Source: CALAED01 sp036378315
GTDB lineage: Bacteria; Actinomycetota; Actinomycetes; Streptosporangiales; Streptosporangiaceae
DNA: 64,000 nucleotides
NCBI GenBank assembly: GCA_036378315.1
Contig: DASUWU010000049.1
Coordinates: 1-64,000 of the forward strand
Direction: 5' to 3'
Below the pieces are notes generated by a model, which had not been told where the DNA came from, did not search any database, and worked only from the letters and a program-made list of their open reading frames with translations. A program made the position numbers and the translations under genes. This document shows positions 8,437-17,581 of the stretch, piece by piece (within the stretch, counting starts at the first letter, position 1; each line of letters starts with the position of its first letter).

Positions 8437-10812
8437 ATGCGCATCGCCTGCGTGGGCGGCGGCCCCGGCGGGCTGTACTTCAGCATCTTGATGAAGCTGC
8501 TCGACCCGCGGCACCAGATCACCGTGTGGGAACGCAACGCGCCCGCCGACACCTTCGGCTTCGGCGTGGTGTTCTCCGACGAGACGCTCGACGGCATCGA
8601 GCACGCCGACCCCGCCGTGTACGCCGCCATGGCGGCCGAGTTCGCCCGCTGGGACGACATCGACATCCACTACCGTGGCGAGGTCGTCACCTCCGGCGGG
8701 CACGGGTTCGCCGCGATGAGCCGTAGGGGACTGCTGCGGATCCTGCAGGAACGCGCCCACGAGCTCGGCGTCGTCGTCCACTCGAGGACCGAGGCGCCGC
8801 CCGTCGACGAGCTGGCGCGCGACCATGGCCTGGTGGTCGCCGCCGATGGGGCCAACAGCGGCACCCGCGCCGCCTACTCCGGCGTCTTCGCCCCCGATCT
8901 GGAGGTACGCCGCTGCAGGTACATGTGGCTCGGCACCGACCTGGTGTTCGACGCCTTCAAGTTCTACGTCGTCGAGACACCGTACGGGGTCATGCAGGTC
9001 CACGGTTACCCGTACAACGACGAGATGAGCACGTTCATCGTCGAGATGAACGACGCGGTGTGGCACGCCGCGGGTTTCGACCGGCTGGCGCGCGGCGACC
9101 TCGGCCCTGGCGCAAGCGACGTCGAAAGCATCGAGTTCTGCGAAAAGCTGTTCGCCGACATCCTCGGCCGCCACACCCTCGTGCCCAACAACTCGAAGTG
9201 GCTCAATTTCACGACGGTACGGAACCGGACCTGGCGGCACGGAAACGTCGTGCTGCTCGGCGACGCGGCGCACACCGCGCACTTCTCGGTCGGCTCCGGC
9301 ACGAAGCTGGCCATGGAGGACGCGCTGGCGCTGGCCGCCTGCCTGCACGAGCATCCTGGCGTCGACGCGGCGCTGGCCGCCTACGAGGACGAGCGCCGCC
9401 CGGTCGTGGAAAGCACCCAGCGCGCCGCCCAGGCCAGCCTGGAATGGTTCGAGAACATCGGCCAGTACCTTCACCAGGAGCCGCCGCAGTTCGCGTTCAA
9501 CATCCTCACCCGCAGCCGCCGGGTCACCTACGACAACCTGCGGCTGCGCGACCCGGAGTTCGTCGAGGAGGTGGACGGCTGGTTCGCCGGGCGCGAAGCG
9601 CGGCGCGGCCGGCCCGCCGGCGCGCCATCGACGGCGCCGCCGCCGATGTTCACCCCGTTCCGGCTGCGCGGCCTGGAACTGAAGAACCGCGTCGTCGTCT
9701 CCGCGATGGACATGTACTCGGCGGTCGACGGCACGCCGGGGGACTTCCATCTGGTGCACCTGGGCGGCAAGGCGCTGGGCGGCGCGGCGCTGGTCATGAC
9801 CGAGATGGTGTGCGTGTCGGAGACGGGCCGGATCACCCCCGGCTGCGCCGGCCTCTACAAGCCCGAGCACGAGACGGCGTGGCGGCGGATCGTGGAGTTC
9901 GCGCACGCCCACAGTACGGCCAAGATCGGCGTGCAGCTGGGCCACTCAGGACGCAAGGGGTCCACGAAGCTCATGTGGGACGGCATGGACGAACCGCTGC
10001 CCGACGGCAACTGGGAGGTCGTCGCGCCGTCGCCGATTCCCTACCGGGGGGGCGTCAACCAGGTGCCGCGCGCGCTGTCCCGCGCCGAGATGGACGGGAT
10101 CAGGGACGAGTTCGCCCGCGCCGCGACCATGGCCGACCGGGCCGGGTTCGACCTGCTCGAACTGCATTGCGCGCACGGCTACCTGCTGTCCAGCTTCATC
10201 TCGCCGGTGACCAACCACCGCACCGACGGCTACGGCGGGTCGCTGGCGAACCGGCTGCGCTACCCGCTGGAGGTGTTCCACGCGGTCCGGGCGGTGTGGC
10301 CGGCGCACAAGCCGGTGAGCGTGCGGATCTCCGCGACCGACTGGGTCCAGGGCGGCATCACCGGCGACGACGCGGTGGAGATCGCGCGGGCGTTCCAGGC
10401 GGCGGGCGCCGACGCCATCGACGTCTCCACCGGCCAGGTGACCCCGGACGAGCGGCCGGCCTTCGGGCGCAGCTATCAGACGCCGTACGCGGACCGTATC
10501 CGCAACGAGGTCGGCATCGCGACGATCGCCGTCGGCGCGATCTCCTCCTACGACGACGTCAACTCCATCATCCTGGCCGGCCGGGCCCACCTGTGCGCCA
10601 TCGGCCGCACCCACCTCTACGACCCCCACTGGACCCTGCACGCCGCCGCCGACCAGGGCTACGAAGGCCCGGGGGCCGACTGGCCGATCCCGTTCGGAGC
10701 CGGCAGCCGCAAACCCCGCGCCGGCCGCGCCGACGAACCCCGGCCCCGGCTGGACCTCATCAGGGAAGGCGCACCCCGGGCCCGCCACCAGCGCTGGCGC
10801 CCCAAGCCGTGA
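8437..10812 (+). CDS. 2-aminobenzoyl-CoA monooxygenase/reductase-type flavoprotein fusion
   Basis: A 791-aa two-domain flavoenzyme. ATG 8437 follows GGGAGGA by 6 bases; the frame is open to an ATG at 8413 that overlaps the ligase stop. Residues 1-~390 are an aromatic FAD monooxygenase (GGGPGG at 7-12, GDAAH at ~274-278). Residues ~404-775 are an old-yellow-enzyme domain (PFRLRGLELKNRVV, HCAHGYLLSSF near 577). This architecture is that of 2-aminobenzoyl-CoA monooxygenase/reductase, which hydroxylates and then reduces the ring to 2-amino-5-oxocyclohex-1-ene-carboxyl-CoA using O2 and NAD(P)H. Related proteins are often named salicylyl-CoA 5-hydroxylase. The substrate is inferred from architecture and the ligase. 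Confidence 0.9.
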   Translation: MRIACVGGGPGGLYFSILMKLLDPRHQITVWERNAPADTFGFGVVFSDETLDGIEHADPAVYAAMAAEFARWDDIDIHYRGEVVTSGGHGFAAMSRRGLLRILQERAHELGVVVHSRTEAPPVDELARDHGLVVAADGANSGTRAAYSGVFAPDLEVRRCRYMWLGTDLVFDAFKFYVVETPYGVMQVHGYPYNDEMSTFIVEMNDAVWHAAGFDRLARGDLGPGASDVESIEFCEKLFADILGRHTLVPNNSKWLNFTTVRNRTWRHGNVVLLGDAAHTAHFSVGSGTKLAMEDALALAACLHEHPGVDAALAAYEDERRPVVESTQRAAQASLEWFENIGQYLHQEPPQFAFNILTRSRRVTYDNLRLRDPEFVEEVDGWFAGREARRGRPAGAPSTAPPPMFTPFRLRGLELKNRVVVSAMDMYSAVDGTPGDFHLVHLGGKALGGAALVMTEMVCVSETGRITPGCAGLYKPEHETAWRRIVEFAHAHSTAKIGVQLGHSGRKGSTKLMWDGMDEPLPDGNWEVVAPSPIPYRGGVNQVPRALSRAEMDGIRDEFARAATMADRAGFDLLELHCAHGYLLSSFISPVTNHRTDGYGGSLANRLRYPLEVFHAVRAVWPAHKPVSVRISATDWVQGGITGDDAVEIARAFQAAGADAIDVSTGQVTPDERPAFGRSYQTPYADRIRNEVGIATIAVGAISSYDDVNSIILAGRAHLCAIGRTHLYDPHWTLHAAADQGYEGPGADWPIPFGAGSRKPRAGRADEPRPRLDLIREGAPRARHQRWRPKP

Positions 10813-10861
10813 TCCGCCGCGCCTGTGGTGTCTTGGACGTCATGGGTCCAAGCGGACCAGG

Positions 10862-10897
10862 CCGCCTGAGGCAGGGCGAGAAGCCTGGCTCAGGCGG
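10862..10897. terminator. Bidirectional hairpin between convergent genes
   Basis: CCGCCTGAG at 10862-10870 pairs with CTCAGGCGG at 10889-10897, and an inner CAGG/CCTG pair extends the stem across one G-G mismatch with an 8-nt loop. It lies between the flavoprotein fusion gene and the convergent beta-glucosidase gene and covers the latter's stop codon. Confidence 0.6.
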
Positions 10898-13355
10898 ACT
10901 CGCGGACGATCAGCTTGGTCGGCAGCGTCAGGTGACGGGCGGGCCGCCCTTCGAGGCCGGCCAGGAGCAGCCGTACGGCGGCGAGCGCCTGGTCGGCGAC
11001 GGGGTTGTGCACCGTGGTGAGCGGCGGCGCGGTGTAGGCGGCGCCGTCGATGTCGTCGAACCCGACGACGGCGATGTCGTCGGGCACGCGTCGCCCGGCC
11101 GCTCGCAACGCGGCCAGCGCGCCCATCGCCATCAAGTCGTTGGCGGCGAAGATCGCGTCGATGTCCGGCTCGCCGGACAGCAGCCACCGTACGGCGGCGG
11201 CACCGGACGCCCGGCTGAAGTCGCCGGGGACGGCGACCGGCCGGTGGCCGGCGTCGCGGAGGACGTCGTGGTATCCGGCGAGCCGGTCGCGGGCGGCGAG
11301 CGCGTCGCGCGGTCCGCCGATGGCGGCGATGCGGCGCCGGCCCCGGGCGAGCAGATGGCGGATCGCGGTCGCGGCGCCCTCGACGTTGTCGGCGTCGACG
11401 TACGGCAGGGCGGTGGGCGGCGCGGACCGGCCCAGCGCGATCGCCGGGATCCCGGACTGCGCGAGCGCGTCCGTCAGCGGGCCGCTGCCGTGCACGCCGA
11501 CGAGCACCGCCCCGTCGACGTGGCCCGCGCCGATGTGCTGGGCGATCCGCCGGTGGCTGTCGGGCGTGCCGGCGAACATCAAGGTGACCTGCTTGCCGGC
11601 GGCCTGAAGCGCGCGGCCGGCGGTGTGGACGAGGGCGGCGGACACCGGGTCGTCCCCGGAGCCGGTCCCGGTGCCGGCTCCGGCGCCGGTGCCCGCGTCA
11701 CCGTCGCCGTCGGTTGCCTGGTCGAAGACGACAAGCGCGACCGCGTTCGTCTGCCGGGTCGCGAGGCTGCGCGCGGCCATGTTGGGCACGTAGCCGAGCT
11801 CGTCGACGGCGTGCATGACGACGGTCCTCGACGCCCGGCTGACCTTGGCCTCTCCATTGATCACGCGGGACACGGTGGACCTGGACACCCCGGCCCTGGC
11901 GGCGACCTCCTCCAGGGTCGGCCGCCTGGTGCGCTCCGGCGGCAGCCCGTTCCGCCGGACGACCTCGCGGTACCACAGCGCGCTGTCCTTGAGCAGCCGC
12001 CGCTGCGTGGCGAAGTCGACGTGGACGATCCCGAACCTGCGGTGGTAGCCGTCCGCCCACTCGAAGTTGTCGAGGAGCGACCAGAGGAGATACCCGCGCA
12101 GGTCGGCGCCCGCGTCGATCGCGGCGTGCGCGGCGCGCAGGTGCCCGTCGATGAAGGCCGTGCGGTCGGCGTCATGCACCCCACCGTCGGTCACCGCGTC
12201 GTCGAACGCGGCGCCGTTCTCGGCGACGATCAGCCCGACATTCGGGTAGTCGTGCGCGAGCCGCGTGAGGAGCCGGTACAGCCCGGTCGGGACGATCGGC
12301 CAGCCCATCGCGGTGGTGGGCGCGTCGACGGTGGTGAACTCGATGTCCTCGCTGCCCGGGTAGGCGGGGTTGGCCGGCTCGCCGGGCCGCGCTCGGACGA
12401 CGCAGGGGGTGTAGTAGTTCACCCCGAGCAGGTCGATCGGCTGGTTGATGACGGCGAGATCGCCGGTGTGGATGTGCCCGAGCCCGGCGATCCTGTCGAC
12501 GATCGTCAGCACCTCGTCCGGATACTCGCCGGCCAGGGCCGGATCGAGGAACTGCCGGTTGAGCAGGCCGTCGATCCTGGCCACCGCCGCCGCGTCAGCG
12601 GCGGACGGCGGGAGCGCCGGATCCCGCAGCGGGTCGCGCACTTGCCCCGGCGTCAGCACAGGGGCGAGGTTGAGGGTGAGGGCGATCTCCGCCGCTCCAG
12701 CCGTCCGCAGCACCTGCGCGCCGAGACCGTGGGCCAGCAGCATGTGGTGGCTGGCGCGGAAGGCGTCGGCCGCCGAGGTACGCCCCGGAGCGTGCACGCC
12801 GATGCCGTAGCCGAGGATCGCCGCGATCCACGGCTCGTTCAACGTCATCCAGGTGGTCACCCTGTCGCCGAGCCGGTCCCACACGGCCCGCACGTAGTCG
12901 GCGAACCTGTGTGCGGTGTCGCGGTCGGTCCAGCCGCCCCGGTCCTCGAGCGTCTGCGGGAGGTCCCAGTGGTAGAGCGTGACGTACGGCGCGATGCCGG
13001 CGCCGAGCAGCTCGTCGACGAGCCGTTCATAGAAGTCGAGACCGGCCGCGTTGACCGGCCCAGAGCCATCGGGCTGGACGCGCGGCCAGGCCACAGAGAA
13101 GCGGTAGGCGCCGAGACCGAGGCTCTTCATGAGTTGTACGTCGTCGGCGTACCGCCGGTAGTGGTCGCAGGCCACGTCGCCCGTGTGCCCGTCCGCGACC
13201 TTGCCCGGCGTGTGGGAGAACGTATCCCAGATCGACGGGCCCCGCCCGTCCTCGCCGGCGGCCCCCTCCACCTGGTAGGCGGCGGTGGCGGCACCCCACA
13301 CGAAGCCGGGCGGGAACGGCACGGCCGCGCGGAGCGGGTGGCCGGTCGTCGTCAT
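10890..13355 (-). CDS. GH1 beta-glucosidase fused to LacI family repressor
   Basis: An 821-aa single frame. ATG 13355 is preceded by GGGGGG; an in-frame TTG three codons upstream is possible. Residues ~10-455 are a complete GH1 enzyme with the acid/base Glu174 in TLNEPW and the nucleophile Glu379 in VAENG. After the normal GH1 end, the linker GLPPERTRRP leads straight into a LacI helix-turn-helix (TLEEVAARAGVSRSTVSRVI, ~479-498) and a full periplasmic-binding-like effector domain ending in LIVRESA. A Gly/Thr-rich insert interrupts the early effector domain. No signal peptide is seen, so this is a cytoplasmic enzyme-repressor. Such genes are normally adjacent, not fused. A single-base error near 11930-11950 could create a false fusion, but both halves read cleanly. 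Confidence 0.88.
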   Translation of the reverse strand: MTTTGHPLRAAVPFPPGFVWGAATAAYQVEGAAGEDGRGPSIWDTFSHTPGKVADGHTGDVACDHYRRYADDVQLMKSLGLGAYRFSVAWPRVQPDGSGPVNAAGLDFYERLVDELLGAGIAPYVTLYHWDLPQTLEDRGGWTDRDTAHRFADYVRAVWDRLGDRVTTWMTLNEPWIAAILGYGIGVHAPGRTSAADAFRASHHMLLAHGLGAQVLRTAGAAEIALTLNLAPVLTPGQVRDPLRDPALPPSAADAAAVARIDGLLNRQFLDPALAGEYPDEVLTIVDRIAGLGHIHTGDLAVINQPIDLLGVNYYTPCVVRARPGEPANPAYPGSEDIEFTTVDAPTTAMGWPIVPTGLYRLLTRLAHDYPNVGLIVAENGAAFDDAVTDGGVHDADRTAFIDGHLRAAHAAIDAGADLRGYLLWSLLDNFEWADGYHRRFGIVHVDFATQRRLLKDSALWYREVVRRNGLPPERTRRPTLEEVAARAGVSRSTVSRVINGEAKVSRASRTVVMHAVDELGYVPNMAARSLATRQTNAVALVVFDQATDGDGDAGTGAGAGTGTGSGDDPVSAALVHTAGRALQAAGKQVTLMFAGTPDSHRRIAQHIGAGHVDGAVLVGVHGSGPLTDALAQSGIPAIALGRSAPPTALPYVDADNVEGAATAIRHLLARGRRRIAAIGGPRDALAARDRLAGYHDVLRDAGHRPVAVPGDFSRASGAAAVRWLLSGEPDIDAIFAANDLMAMGALAALRAAGRRVPDDIAVVGFDDIDGAAYTAPPLTTVHNPVADQALAAVRLLLAGLEGRPARHLTLPTKLIVRESA

Positions 13356-13648
13356 CGTTGACAACCCCCCACACGTCCGCCGGTGGCCGGCCGCCCCGGC
13401 CCGCTGGCCCTACATGCTATGTCCCCGCCCTGACCGGGCACGGTGCCCGCCGCGACCGCGGGTGGGCGCGCCGGATATCCCGGCAGCCCGCCCCCGATCG
13501 GACTGCCGGGAAGTCCCTCCACCCGACACCTCCAGATACAACCTGGCTTTGCGTTGTCTGGGTATCAGGCAGGCGCACCAGACAAACAAGACGTTGCGCG
13601 CGCCGCGCGTCAAAGGCGGGGTACCTGGCTGCTCGGTGTCCGGGCCGG

Positions 13649-14122
13649 TCACGCCGGCTGGCGCGCGCCGACCCGCGCCTGTCGATTCCTGACCGGTCTG
13701 GTCACCTGCTTGGCCACACAGGACGGCATCCCCGCCGTCGCGCGCGCCGCCTCACGCCGATAGACGCTGGGCGGCACCCCCACCAGCTCGGTGAAGCGGG
13801 TGCTGAAGGTGCCAAGCGACGAGCAACCGACCGCGAAGCAGACCTCGGTGACGCTGAGATCACCGCGACGCAACAGCGCCATCGCGCGCTCTATGCGTCG
13901 CGTCATCAGATAGGCGTACGGCGACTCGCCGTAGGCCGCCCGAAACTCGCGACTGAGGTGCCCGGCCGACATGTGCACGCCACGGGCGAGCGCCTCGACA
14001 TCGAGCGGCTGGGCGTACTCCCGGTCGATCCGATCGCGGACCCGGCGCAGCCGCGCCAGGTCACGCAACTGCTGCGCCGCGGCGGAACTGCTGGTCACCT
14101 GCCACATCGTGCCATGCCGCAC
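13649..14122 (-). CDS. AraC family transcriptional regulator (short form)
   Basis: A 157-aa protein consisting mainly of an AraC-type DNA-binding domain with two helix-turn-helix units (VEALARGVHMSAGHLSREF and VTEVCFAVGCSSLGTFSTRF) ending in GVPPSVYRR. There is no N-terminal sensor domain, and the C-terminal ~30 residues are basic and unordered. The start may be GTG 14122 or ATG 14107. It lies just downstream of the SARP regulator gene on the same strand. The target is unknown; a one-component regulator of this short type often acts on nearby oxidoreductase genes. Confidence 0.85.
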   Translation of the reverse strand: MRHGTMWQVTSSSAAAQQLRDLARLRRVRDRIDREYAQPLDVEALARGVHMSAGHLSREFRAAYGESPYAYLMTRRIERAMALLRRGDLSVTEVCFAVGCSSLGTFSTRFTELVGVPPSVYRREAARATAGMPSCVAKQVTRPVRNRQARVGARQPA

Positions 14123-14169
14123 CGTACTTGCCCAACCCGGCGGCCCAGCCCATGGCCCGCGGCCCTGGG

Positions 14170-17100
14170 TCAGCCTGGCTCGACCGCGACCAGCCGCGCC
14201 CGCTCCGGGGTGAGGCGTTCGCCGCGGGCAACGGCCGCACCGAAACCCGGGCCGAGGACGTCCCGGCAGGCCGCGCCGACGCGGTCGACGTCGGCCTGTT
14301 CGGCGGGGGCCGGCGGCAGGTGGTTCGCGCGCCTGACCGCGGCCGCGGCGCCGAGCATCTCGGCGGCGCGGGCGTGGTCGCCGGCCAGCGCCAGCGCGCC
14401 GGCCAGGCCTTCAAGCGCGCCCGCCTTGTCCCGTGGCGCGTCGAGCCGCTCGGCGAGGTCCAGGGCTTCGATGTGAAGGCGCAGCGCGGCGGCGGCATCG
14501 CCGCGCCGTTCGGCGACGAGACCCAACTCCACCAGGACCATGGGGACGTGCACGGGCGGTTCGTCGCCTTGGCGTGGAGCGGTCTCCAGCAGATGCCGCA
14601 GGTGCGGTTCGGCGGCGTCGAGGTCACCGCTCCGGCGGGCGGCGAAGCCGAGCACGATCCCGGCGAAGATCTCTCCGGACCGGTACCCCTGCTCGGCGGC
14701 CAACCGGAGCGCCCGCGCGCCGTACTCCAGGGCGGCCGGATGTTCACCGAGCTGGGTGCGTATCCAGCCGAGCCAGCACAGCCTGGTCGAGACCTCGGGC
14801 CACAGGCCCAGCTCCTCGGCCAGGCGCAGGGCGTCGCCGTGCAGGTGGGCGGCGCGGGCGTGGTCGCCGGTCATCTCGGCCAGCGCGGCCAGCCACCCGG
14901 TGGCGCCCATCTGACCCCAGCGATCGCCCAGCCGGGTGAACAGGCCGGCGCTGCGCGCGGCGTCGCGTTCCAAGAGGACGAGGTCACCCCTGACGTGCGC
15001 GATGTTGGCGCGGGTCATGAGGACCGCCGCCTCCGCCCACAGGTCCCGCTCGGCTCCGGCGGCATCGAGCGCCCCGGCCAGGAGCTTCTCGGTGCCGGCG
15101 AGGTCGTTCCCGTGACCGAGCGCCGTGTGGGCGAGGAACCACGCCATCCTGCCGCGATCGGTGTCCAGAAGGTCCGGGGTCGCGTCCGGGGCGCGATCGC
15201 CGGCATCGCCCTGGACGGACGCGATCCCGGCCAGCCATATCCGGGCCCTGGCCACGAGCTGCCCGCCCTCGGCGAGCTCCGCGCCGGCCGCCGCCACGGA
15301 CAGCATGGCCGCGAGGGACCGCCGGGCCTCGGTCAGCCGGCCCCGCAGGAACCAGTACCAGGCAAGCGCGTTGACCAGCCGGAGCCCGGCTGCCGCGTCC
15401 CGCTCCGCCGCGCAGCGATCCAGTACGGCGCGCAGGTTGGCGGCCTCCGCGTCGAGCCGGCGCAGCCACCGGCGCTGCTCGGGGCCCCGGAGAAAGCGCT
15501 CGGCCCGGTCGGCGAGGGCGAGGTAGTAGTCGCGGTGCCGCCGTCGCACCAGCTCCTGCTCGCCCGCCTCCCGCAGGCGTTCCTGGCAGTAGGCGGCCAC
15601 CGACTCCAGCAGCCGGTAGCGCGGGCCCTCCGCCGTCCGCACCGACACCACCAGCGACCGGTCCACCAGCCGGACGAGCAGGTCGAGCACGTCAGGGCCG
15701 CCGGGTGCGGCGGAGTCGGCGTCCCCGGCTTCCCCGGCTTCCCGGGCGGTATCGTCGCCGCCGCAGACCGACATGGCGGCCTCCAGCGTGCAGCCGTCCG
15801 CGTGCACGGCCAGCCTGCGCAGCACCGTCTGTTCGGGGACGGACAGCAGGTCCCAGCTCCAGTCGATCATCGCCATGAGGGTCCGCTGCCGCGGCGGAGC
15901 GCCGCGGTGGCCGGTCGCCAGCAGGCGAAACCGGTCGTCCAGCCGGTCGACCACGCCCTGCACGCCCAGCGCGCGTACCCGGGTGGCGGCCAGCTCCAGG
16001 GCGAGCGGGATGCCGTCCAGCCGGCGGCACAGCAGGCCGACGGCGGCGGCGTTGCCGGCGTCGAGCGTGAAGCCGCGGACGGCGGCCGCCGCCCGCGCGA
16101 CGAACAGGCGGACGGCGCTCGAGCGCGCCAGCTCGTCCGGCCCGGCCTCGCGCGCGGGGACCTCCAGCGGAGGCACGTCCCAGACGACCTCGCCGGCCAC
16201 GCCGAGCGGCTCCCTGCTGGTCGCGAGGATCCGCAGGCCGGGGGCGGCCGGCAGCAGCTTCTCGGCCAGCTCGGCGGCTTCGTCGATCACATGCTCGCAG
16301 TTGTCAAGGACGATCAGCGCCGTTCTGGATCGCAGCATGGCGGCGAGATCCGCGCGGTCGCTCTCCCTGATGTCGAGAGCCGCGCTGACCGCGTCGGCCA
16401 CCGAACCGGCCCCCGCGCCCGCCAGCTCGACCATCCACACGCCGTCCGGAAGATCCTGCCGGCCGGCGGCGACCTCGATCGCGAGCCTCGTCTTTCCCAC
16501 GCCGCCGGGACCCGTCAGCGTCACCAGCCGCTCGCCCTCGTCCAGTAGCGCGCGTATCTCAGCGACGGCGCTCTCCCGCCCGATCAGCTCGGTGAGCGGG
16601 CGGGGCAGCGGAGGGGCCGGCGGCTGCGGCCGGAACCGGGCGGCCCCGCCGGCGGGGGGCGTTTCCAGATCTTGGGCGAGGATCGCGCGCTGTACCGCGG
16701 CCAGCTCAGGGCTCGGGTCGAGCCCGAGCTCGTCGGCGAGATGCCGGCGCATCTCCCCGTAGCTGTCCAGCGCCTCGCTCTGCCGGCCGGCGCCGTACAG
16801 CGCCCGCATGTGGGCGGCCCGCAGGCGTTCGCGCAGGGGGTGGGCGGCCACCAGCTCGCCGAGCTCGCCGGCCAGGACCGCGTGCTCGCCGAGGGCCAGC
16901 CGGGCCTCCGCCGCGTCCTCGAGCGCGGTCAGCCGCTGCTCCTCCAGCCTGGCCGCCGCGGCCTGGACGAACGGCTCGTCGGCGAAGTCGGCGAACGCGG
17001 GACCGCGCCACAGTGCAAGCGCGCCGGCGAGCAGCGTCGCCCTGGCCGCGGCGTCCTCGGTCTCGCGCGCCCGCGCGGTGAGCAGCTGGAACCGCCGGGC

Positions 17101-17418
17101 GTCCACCGCTCCCTCGTCCAGGTCGTCCAGCCGCAGCCGGTAGCCGGGCGGGCTGGAGACGACGAGCCGCCGCCCGCCAGGCTGCGCGTCCTCCAGCGCC
17201 CTGCGCAGTTGCGAGACCTTGGCCGACAGCGCGCCGAGCGGGTTGCGCCGCGGCGGGTCGTCCCCCCACAGGTCCTCGACCAGCCGGTCGGCGGACACCA
17301 GCCGCCCCTCGTGCAATAGCAGGGCGGTGAGCAGGGCGCGGACCTTCGCGCCGGGGATGGAGACCGGCTCGCCGCCGGCCGTCCACACCCCAAGCGGACC
17401 GAGCACCCCGAAACGCAT
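14170..17418 (-). CDS. SARP/AfsR-type transcriptional activator with ATPase and TPR domains
   Basis: A 1082-aa regulator. Residues 1-~95 form an OmpR-like winged helix (RALLTALLLHEGRLVS), ~97-240 the bacterial transcriptional activation domain, then a linker. An NB-ARC/STAND ATPase follows with P-loop TGPGGVGKTRL near 300, and a long C-terminal half of TPR-like helical repeats. This is the layout of AfsR-like SARP regulators of antibiotic synthesis and development. The gene stands alone, with no biosynthetic cluster in the window. Two exact 11-bp direct repeats lie 40 bases upstream of the start, consistent with autoregulation or control of the divergent FMN reductase. Confidence 0.9.
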   Translation of the reverse strand: MRFGVLGPLGVWTAGGEPVSIPGAKVRALLTALLLHEGRLVSADRLVEDLWGDDPPRRNPLGALSAKVSQLRRALEDAQPGGRRLVVSSPPGYRLRLDDLDEGAVDARRFQLLTARARETEDAAARATLLAGALALWRGPAFADFADEPFVQAAAARLEEQRLTALEDAAEARLALGEHAVLAGELGELVAAHPLRERLRAAHMRALYGAGRQSEALDSYGEMRRHLADELGLDPSPELAAVQRAILAQDLETPPAGGAARFRPQPPAPPLPRPLTELIGRESAVAEIRALLDEGERLVTLTGPGGVGKTRLAIEVAAGRQDLPDGVWMVELAGAGAGSVADAVSAALDIRESDRADLAAMLRSRTALIVLDNCEHVIDEAAELAEKLLPAAPGLRILATSREPLGVAGEVVWDVPPLEVPAREAGPDELARSSAVRLFVARAAAAVRGFTLDAGNAAAVGLLCRRLDGIPLALELAATRVRALGVQGVVDRLDDRFRLLATGHRGAPPRQRTLMAMIDWSWDLLSVPEQTVLRRLAVHADGCTLEAAMSVCGGDDTAREAGEAGDADSAAPGGPDVLDLLVRLVDRSLVVSVRTAEGPRYRLLESVAAYCQERLREAGEQELVRRRHRDYYLALADRAERFLRGPEQRRWLRRLDAEAANLRAVLDRCAAERDAAAGLRLVNALAWYWFLRGRLTEARRSLAAMLSVAAAGAELAEGGQLVARARIWLAGIASVQGDAGDRAPDATPDLLDTDRGRMAWFLAHTALGHGNDLAGTEKLLAGALDAAGAERDLWAEAAVLMTRANIAHVRGDLVLLERDAARSAGLFTRLGDRWGQMGATGWLAALAEMTGDHARAAHLHGDALRLAEELGLWPEVSTRLCWLGWIRTQLGEHPAALEYGARALRLAAEQGYRSGEIFAGIVLGFAARRSGDLDAAEPHLRHLLETAPRQGDEPPVHVPMVLVELGLVAERRGDAAAALRLHIEALDLAERLDAPRDKAGALEGLAGALALAGDHARAAEMLGAAAAVRRANHLPPAPAEQADVDRVGAACRDVLGPGFGAAVARGERLTPERARLVAVEPG

Positions 17419-17457
17419 ACGCGCACCATAACGGCCTTACGGACCTGGCGCGAAAGA

Positions 17458-17479
17458 GACCGTAAACCGACCGTAAACG
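17458..17479. promoter_or_regulatory. Candidate SARP operator (11-bp direct repeats)
   Basis: GACCGTAAACC (17458-17468) is followed immediately by GACCGTAAACG (17469-17479). Read on the minus strand this is TTTACGG twice, 11 bp apart. Heptamers at 11-bp spacing are the known binding pattern of SARP regulators. It lies between the divergent SARP and FMN reductase genes. Confidence 0.6.
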
Positions 17480-17581
17480 GGCTCGGCCATGGTGAGGACA
17501 CCAGCCGAGAGACGGGGAGAAGGCGGGGAAGCCGACAGCGAGCGCAACGGGCGAGCGCGACGGACGCGAAGGAGGTCGACG

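Noticed and set aside
8925..13361. A 1478-codon plus-strand open frame across the flavoprotein and beta-glucosidase genes
   Set aside because: It is antisense or off-frame to two strongly recognisable genes and its translation is Arg/Gly/Pro-rich without motifs, as expected in high-GC DNA.
14170..17418. Calling an antibiotic biosynthetic cluster because of the SARP gene
   Set aside because: No polyketide, peptide synthetase or tailoring cluster is adjacent; the neighbours are generic reductases.
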